From positions 1 to 44,798 of the forward strand of contig NZ_RQYT01000023.1 of assembly GCF_003932785.1 (NCBI RefSeq): DNA of 44,798 nucleotides, given 5' to 3'. The notes under the pieces were generated by a model. It did not search any database. It saw only the letters and a program-made list of their open reading frames with translations, and was not told the origin of the DNA. The DNA is from Arachnia propionica. GTDB lineage: Bacteria; Actinomycetota; Actinomycetes; Propionibacteriales; Propionibacteriaceae. The position numbers and the translations under genes are program-made. Of this stretch, positions 42,177 through 44,798 are shown piece after piece (position 1 is the stretch's first letter; each line of letters opens with the position of its first letter).

Positions 42177-43583
42177 TCAGGCTCCAATCAGGTCGGCGGG
42201 GGCGGACAGGCGCCCGGTCACGGCGGTGGCGGCGGCGACGGCGGGGCTGACGAGGTGAGTGCGCCCGCCCTTGCCCTGACGGCCCTCGAAGTTGCGGTTC
42301 GACGTGGAGGCGGAGCGCTCCCCGGGCGACAGCTGGTCGGGGTTCATGCCGAGACACATGGAACACCCGGCGGCGCGCCATTCGGCCCCGAAGTCAAGGA
42401 AGATCCGATCGAGCCCCTCGATCTCGGCCTGGAGTCGCACCCGCGCGGACCCGGGCACCACGAGCATGCGGACCCCGTCGGCGATCCGGCGTCCCTCGAC
42501 GACGGAGGCGGCGAGCCGGAGATCCTCGATGCGGCCGTTGGTGCAGGATCCGAGGAAGACCGTGTCGACGGAGATGTCCCGCATGGGGGTGCCGGGCTCC
42601 AACCCCATGTAGTCCAGTGCCCGACGCGCCGTGGCCTGCTCCACCTCGGACTCGAAGTCCTCGGGGGCCGGGACCACGCCCCCCAGCGGCACCCCGTGAC
42701 CGGGGTTGGTACCCCAGGTGACGAACGGGGTGAGCTCGGTGGCGTCGATGTCGACCTCCACGTCGAAGTGGGCGTCCTCGTCGGAGTGCAGGGTGCGCCA
42801 GTAGGCGCAGGCCTGTTCCCATTCCTCCCCCTCGGGGGCGTGAGGCCGCCCCTTGAGGTAGGCGAACGTCGTCTCGTCGGGGGCGATCATGCCCGCCTTG
42901 GCCCCCCATTCGATCGACATGTTGCAGATCGTCATCCGGCCCTCCATGGAGAGCTGCTCAATGGTGCTGCCCCGGTACTCGACGATGAAGCCCTGACCGC
43001 CACCGGTGCCAACCTTGGCGATGAGGGCCAGCACCACGTCCTTGGCGGTCACCCCCTCGGGAAGGTCACCGTTGATGTTGACGGCCATCATCCTGGGCTT
43101 CTTCTGGGGCAGCGTCTGAGTGGCCAGCACGTGCTCGACCTCCGAGGTACCGATCCCGAAGGCAAGGGCACCGAAGGCGCCGTGGGTGGAGGTGTGGGAA
43201 TCCCCGCACACGATGGTCATGCCGGGCTGGGTGACACCGAGCTGCGGCCCGATGATGTGCACGACCCCCTGGTCACGGTCGCCGAGGGAGTGGATGCGGA
43301 TGCCGAACTCGGCGGCGTTGCGACGCAGGGTCTCGACCTGGGTACGGGAGACGGGGTCGGCGATGGGCGCGAGGATGTTGAGCGTGGGGGTGTTGTGGTC
43401 CTCGGTGGCGAGGGTGAGGTCAGGGCGGCGCACCTGCCTGCCGTTCATGCGCAGCCCCTCGAAGGCCTGCGGGCTGGTGACCTCGTGCACGAGATGCAGA
43501 TCGATGTAGAGCAGGTCGGGCTCACCTTCCACCGCGCGCACCACGTGCGCGTCCCACACCTTCTCCGCGAGGGTTTTCCCCAT
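42177..43583 (-). CDS. leuC: 3-isopropylmalate dehydratase large subunit
   Basis: A 468-residue aconitase-family subunit. The 4Fe-4S ligands are in [13 protein letters not shown] and [23 protein letters not shown] and the N-terminal [13 protein letters not shown] are typical. Divergent from the IclR-type gene, which should control it by leucine supply. Confidence 0.96.
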   Translation of the reverse strand: MGKTLAEKVWDAHVVRAVEGEPDLLYIDLHLVHEVTSPQAFEGLRMNGRQVRRPDLTLATEDHNTPTLNILAPIADPVSRTQVETLRRNAAEFGIRIHSLGDRDQGVVHIIGPQLGVTQPGMTIVCGDSHTSTHGAFGALAFGIGTSEVEHVLATQTLPQKKPRMMAVNINGDLPEGVTAKDVVLALIAKVGTGGGQGFIVEYRGSTIEQLSMEGRMTICNMSIEWGAKAGMIAPDETTFAYLKGRPHAPEGEEWEQACAYWRTLHSDEDAHFDVEVDIDATELTPFVTWGTNPGHGVPLGGVVPAPEDFESEVEQATARRALDYMGLEPGTPMRDISVDTVFLGSCTNGRIEDLRLAASVVEGRRIADGVRMLVVPGSARVRLQAEIEGLDRIFLDFGAEWRAAGCSMCLGMNPDQLSPGERSASTSNRNFEGRQGKGGRTHLVSPAVAAATAVTGRLSAPADLIGA

Positions 43584-43677
43584 GGTTGTCCATCCTTCTT
43601 CGTCGGTTCGCCCAAGCTCTCACGTTTGGCGACACCCCATCTTGCGTGTCCAACATTTGAAACGATAGTCTCGCGAT
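43584..43677. promoter_or_regulatory. leuC / ltbR divergent promoter region
   Basis: Ninety-four bases between the starts. For the regulator, TTGCGT (43642-43647) and GATAGT (43664-43669) are 16 bases apart, with the ATG eight bases after the -10: a likely leaderless message. For leuC an AAGGATGG ribosome binding site precedes the ATG. AACATTTGAAACGATAG near 43651-43668 lies where an LtbR operator is expected, but its symmetry is weak. Confidence 0.5.
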
Positions 43678-44394
43678 ATGGACGAAGGAAGTGGCGTCGG
43701 CGTACTCGACAAGGCAGCCGCAGTGCTGTCGGCCCTGGAGACGAGCCCTCTGACCCTGGCCGGTCTCGTGACCGCGACGGGGCTGGCTCGCCCCACCGCC
43801 CATCGTCTGGCGGTGGCCTTGGAGCACCATCGTTTCGTGGGGCGCGACCTGCAGGGCAGGTTCGTCCTCGGCAGCCGTCTGGTGGAGCTTGCGGGCTCCG
43901 CCGCGGAGGATCCCCTGCTCACCACGGCGGGACCCATTCTGACCCGCCTGCGGGACATCACGGGCGAGTCCGCACAGTTGTTCCGCCGCCAGGGCGACAT
44001 CAGGATCTGCGCGGCGGCCGTCGAACGGCCGTCCGGCCTGCGGGACACCGTGCCACTGGGTGCGCAGCTGTCCATGACGGCCGGCTCCGCGGCCCAGGTC
44101 CTGCTGGCCTGGGAGGAACCGGATCGACTGCCCCGTCTCCTGGAGGGCGCCGCCTTCACCATCGCCGGGCTCCAGCAGGTGAGGCGACGAGGCTGGGCCC
44201 AGTCGGTCGGGGAACGTGAGCCCGGGGTGGCCTCCGTGTCGGCCCCCGTCCTGTCCCCCACCGGTCGCATCATCGCCGCGGTCAGCGTCTCCGGCCCCAT
44301 CGAGCGCCTCACCCGCCAACCGGGTCGACTCCACGCCCCGGCCGTGATGGCGGCCGGCGAGCGCCTGAGTGAGGTGCTGCGCCGCAACGGCTGA
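43678..44394 (+). CDS. ltbR: IclR-family regulator, LtbR-like
   Basis: A 238-residue regulator. HTH at about residues 10-60 (VLDKAAAVLSALETSPLTLA, ATGLARPTAHRLAVALEHH), followed by the IclR effector domain (GLRDTVPLGAQLSMTAGSAA, PGVASVSAPVLSPTGRIIAA). An IclR gene divergent from leuCD is LtbR (NdgR in streptomycetes), which represses leucine and tryptophan genes. Position makes the assignment good. Confidence 0.88.
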   Translation: MDEGSGVGVLDKAAAVLSALETSPLTLAGLVTATGLARPTAHRLAVALEHHRFVGRDLQGRFVLGSRLVELAGSAAEDPLLTTAGPILTRLRDITGESAQLFRRQGDIRICAAAVERPSGLRDTVPLGAQLSMTAGSAAQVLLAWEEPDRLPRLLEGAAFTIAGLQQVRRRGWAQSVGEREPGVASVSAPVLSPTGRIIAAVSVSGPIERLTRQPGRLHAPAVMAAGERLSEVLRRNG

Positions 44395-44430
44395 ACCGCC
44401 GCCGACCACAAGGCGCCCGACGACAGAGAA

Positions 44431-44458
44431 ATCGCCCGGTTCTGATGAACCGGGCGAT
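44431..44458 (-). terminator. Rho-independent terminator of the tRNA transcript
   Basis: Perfect 12-bp stem ATCGCCCGGTTC / GAACCGGGCGAT with a four-base loop, six bases after the tRNA-Glu 3' end. On the minus strand it is followed by TTTCTCTGT, as a terminator should be. It may also end ltbR transcripts from the other side. Confidence 0.8.
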
Positions 44459-44463
44459 CTGCT

Positions 44464-44539
44464 TGGTAGCCCCGACGGGATTCGAACCCGCGCTACCGCC
44501 TTGAGAGGGCGGCGTGCTAGGCCGCTACACAACGGGGCC
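44464..44539 (-). tRNA. tRNA-Glu (anticodon CTC)
   Basis: 76 bases, with CCA encoded. Acceptor GGCCCCG/CGGGGCT (one G-T pair at the end), D arm GTGTAGCGGCCTAGCAC, anticodon stem CCGCC/GGCGG around loop CTCTCAA (anticodon CTC, reads GAG), and T loop TTCGAAT. Downstream of tRNA-Gln on the same strand. Confidence 0.93.
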
Positions 44540-44576
44540 AAGCGTGGTGGTTCGGCCTCGGATGAAGGCCTCTCCG

Positions 44577-44648
44577 CAGGGGTACCTGGACTCGAACCAA
44601 GACTAACTGAACCAGAATCAGTCGGGCTGCCAATTACCCCATACCCCT
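44577..44648 (-). tRNA. tRNA-Gln (anticodon CTG)
   Basis: 72 bases without an encoded CCA. Acceptor AGGGGTA/TACCCCT, D loop GGTAATTGGC, anticodon stem ACTGA/TCAGT around TTCTGGT (anticodon CTG, reads CAG), T loop TTCGAGT. Transcribed first, 37 bases before tRNA-Glu. Confidence 0.92.
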
Positions 44649-44674
44649 TTGCGCTCTCCCGAGCACGAGAAGGA

Positions 44675-44704
44675 ACTCTACAGCCTTGTCGGTTCGCAGC
44701 GCAA
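44675..44704 (-). promoter_or_regulatory. Promoter of the tRNA-Gln-tRNA-Glu unit
   Basis: On the minus strand, TTGCGC (44704-44699) and TAGAGT (44680-44675) are 18 bases apart, with the -10 end 26 bases before the tRNA-Gln 5' end. Confidence 0.6.
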
Positions 44705-44713
44705 ATCGTCGAC

Positions 44714-44771
44714 GTGCCTCAGCTAGTTTGAGCGCGTGGGTGGGGTCGGTGCCTCAGCTAGTTTGAGCGCG
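44714..44771. repeat. Two 23-bp direct repeats upstream of the tRNA promoter
   Basis: Identical copies at 44714-44736 and 44749-44771 (core GCCTCAGCTAGTTTGAGCGC), 12 bases apart, period 35. Within each copy CTCA and TGAG form a small dyad. They lie beside a tRNA operon at the window edge, so a continuing array, an IS end or a protein-binding array is possible. I do not recognise the sequence. Confidence 0.65.
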
Positions 44772-44798
44772 AAGCTTGCCCGTGTGGAAGGCAAGATC

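Noticed and set aside
42731-42737. Further copy of the TGACGAA sigma motif inside leuC
   Set aside because: The second block CCCGTC is not found at the right distance, and it lies within a coding region with no gene following.
41475-44219. 914-codon + strand open frame over leuD, leuC and ltbR
   Set aside because: It runs antisense to leuCD and then out of frame through ltbR; no recognisable protein.
44714-44771. CRISPR array
   Set aside because: Only two repeats are visible and the spacer is 12 bases, far too short; no cas gene is present in the window.

Overview
The window looks like chromosome of a GC-rich actinobacterium. The order of housekeeping genes (recA-recX-rny, miaB, miaA, dapF, hflX, ftsK-rimO-pgsA, leuCD with an IclR-type LtbR), a DUF3046 gene beside recA, TCGAAC-N4-GTTCGA SOS boxes, a DtxR/IdeR-type iron box and an SOS-linked DnaE2 operon all fit Actinomycetes. 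I favour Propionibacteriales (Propionibacteriaceae), but that is inference from gene content, not a database match.

Layout. (1) 1-2950 is an accessory edge: the last codons of an IS30-family transposase, a small lipoprotein, an SGNH/GDSL esterase whose signal peptide is cut off by an in-frame TAA, and a decayed XRE regulator. (2) 2949-6397 holds a methyltransferase, an MFS efflux pump with a 24-bp palindromic operator at its start, and two TetR regulators. (3) 6430-10067 is an apparent iron/heme acquisition locus: DtxR/IdeR box, flavin siderophore-interacting reductase, a complete ECF transporter (S component, fused double ATPase, T component) and, tail to tail, an MhuD-like heme-degrading monooxygenase. 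(4) 10206-14273 is an envelope-stress island: two operons of Asp23-type and membrane-anchor proteins, GlsB, an ECF-like sigma factor and a candidate anti-sigma/Asp23 fusion. Both operons are preceded by the same bipartite promoter-like motif at the same distance. (5) 14236-16414 holds two small unknown genes and an orphan ATPase with a nuclease-like tail. (6) 16471-21501 is an SOS-boxed mutagenesis operon (DUF6504, DnaE2, and a Y-family protein that has lost catalytic residues). (7) 21557-34762 holds repair, tRNA-modification, lysine, RNA-turnover and recombination genes. (8) 34759-43583 holds ftsK, rimO, pgsA, thiL, ddl, plsC and leuCD, with ltbR divergent at 43678. The right end carries tRNA-Glu and tRNA-Gln and a 23-bp direct repeat pair.

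How the genes work together. The strongest candidate systems are the iron-boxed ECF/reductase/heme-oxygenase locus, the self-contained sigma factor/Asp23 stress regulon, and a mutasome in which a DinB-like protein seems to have taken the role of ImuB. Many junctions in these blocks overlap by 1-4 bp, indicating translational coupling. Several starts (the MFS pump, LtbR and the aldose epimerase) have a -10-like hexamer only about 7-9 bases upstream, suggesting leaderless mRNAs.
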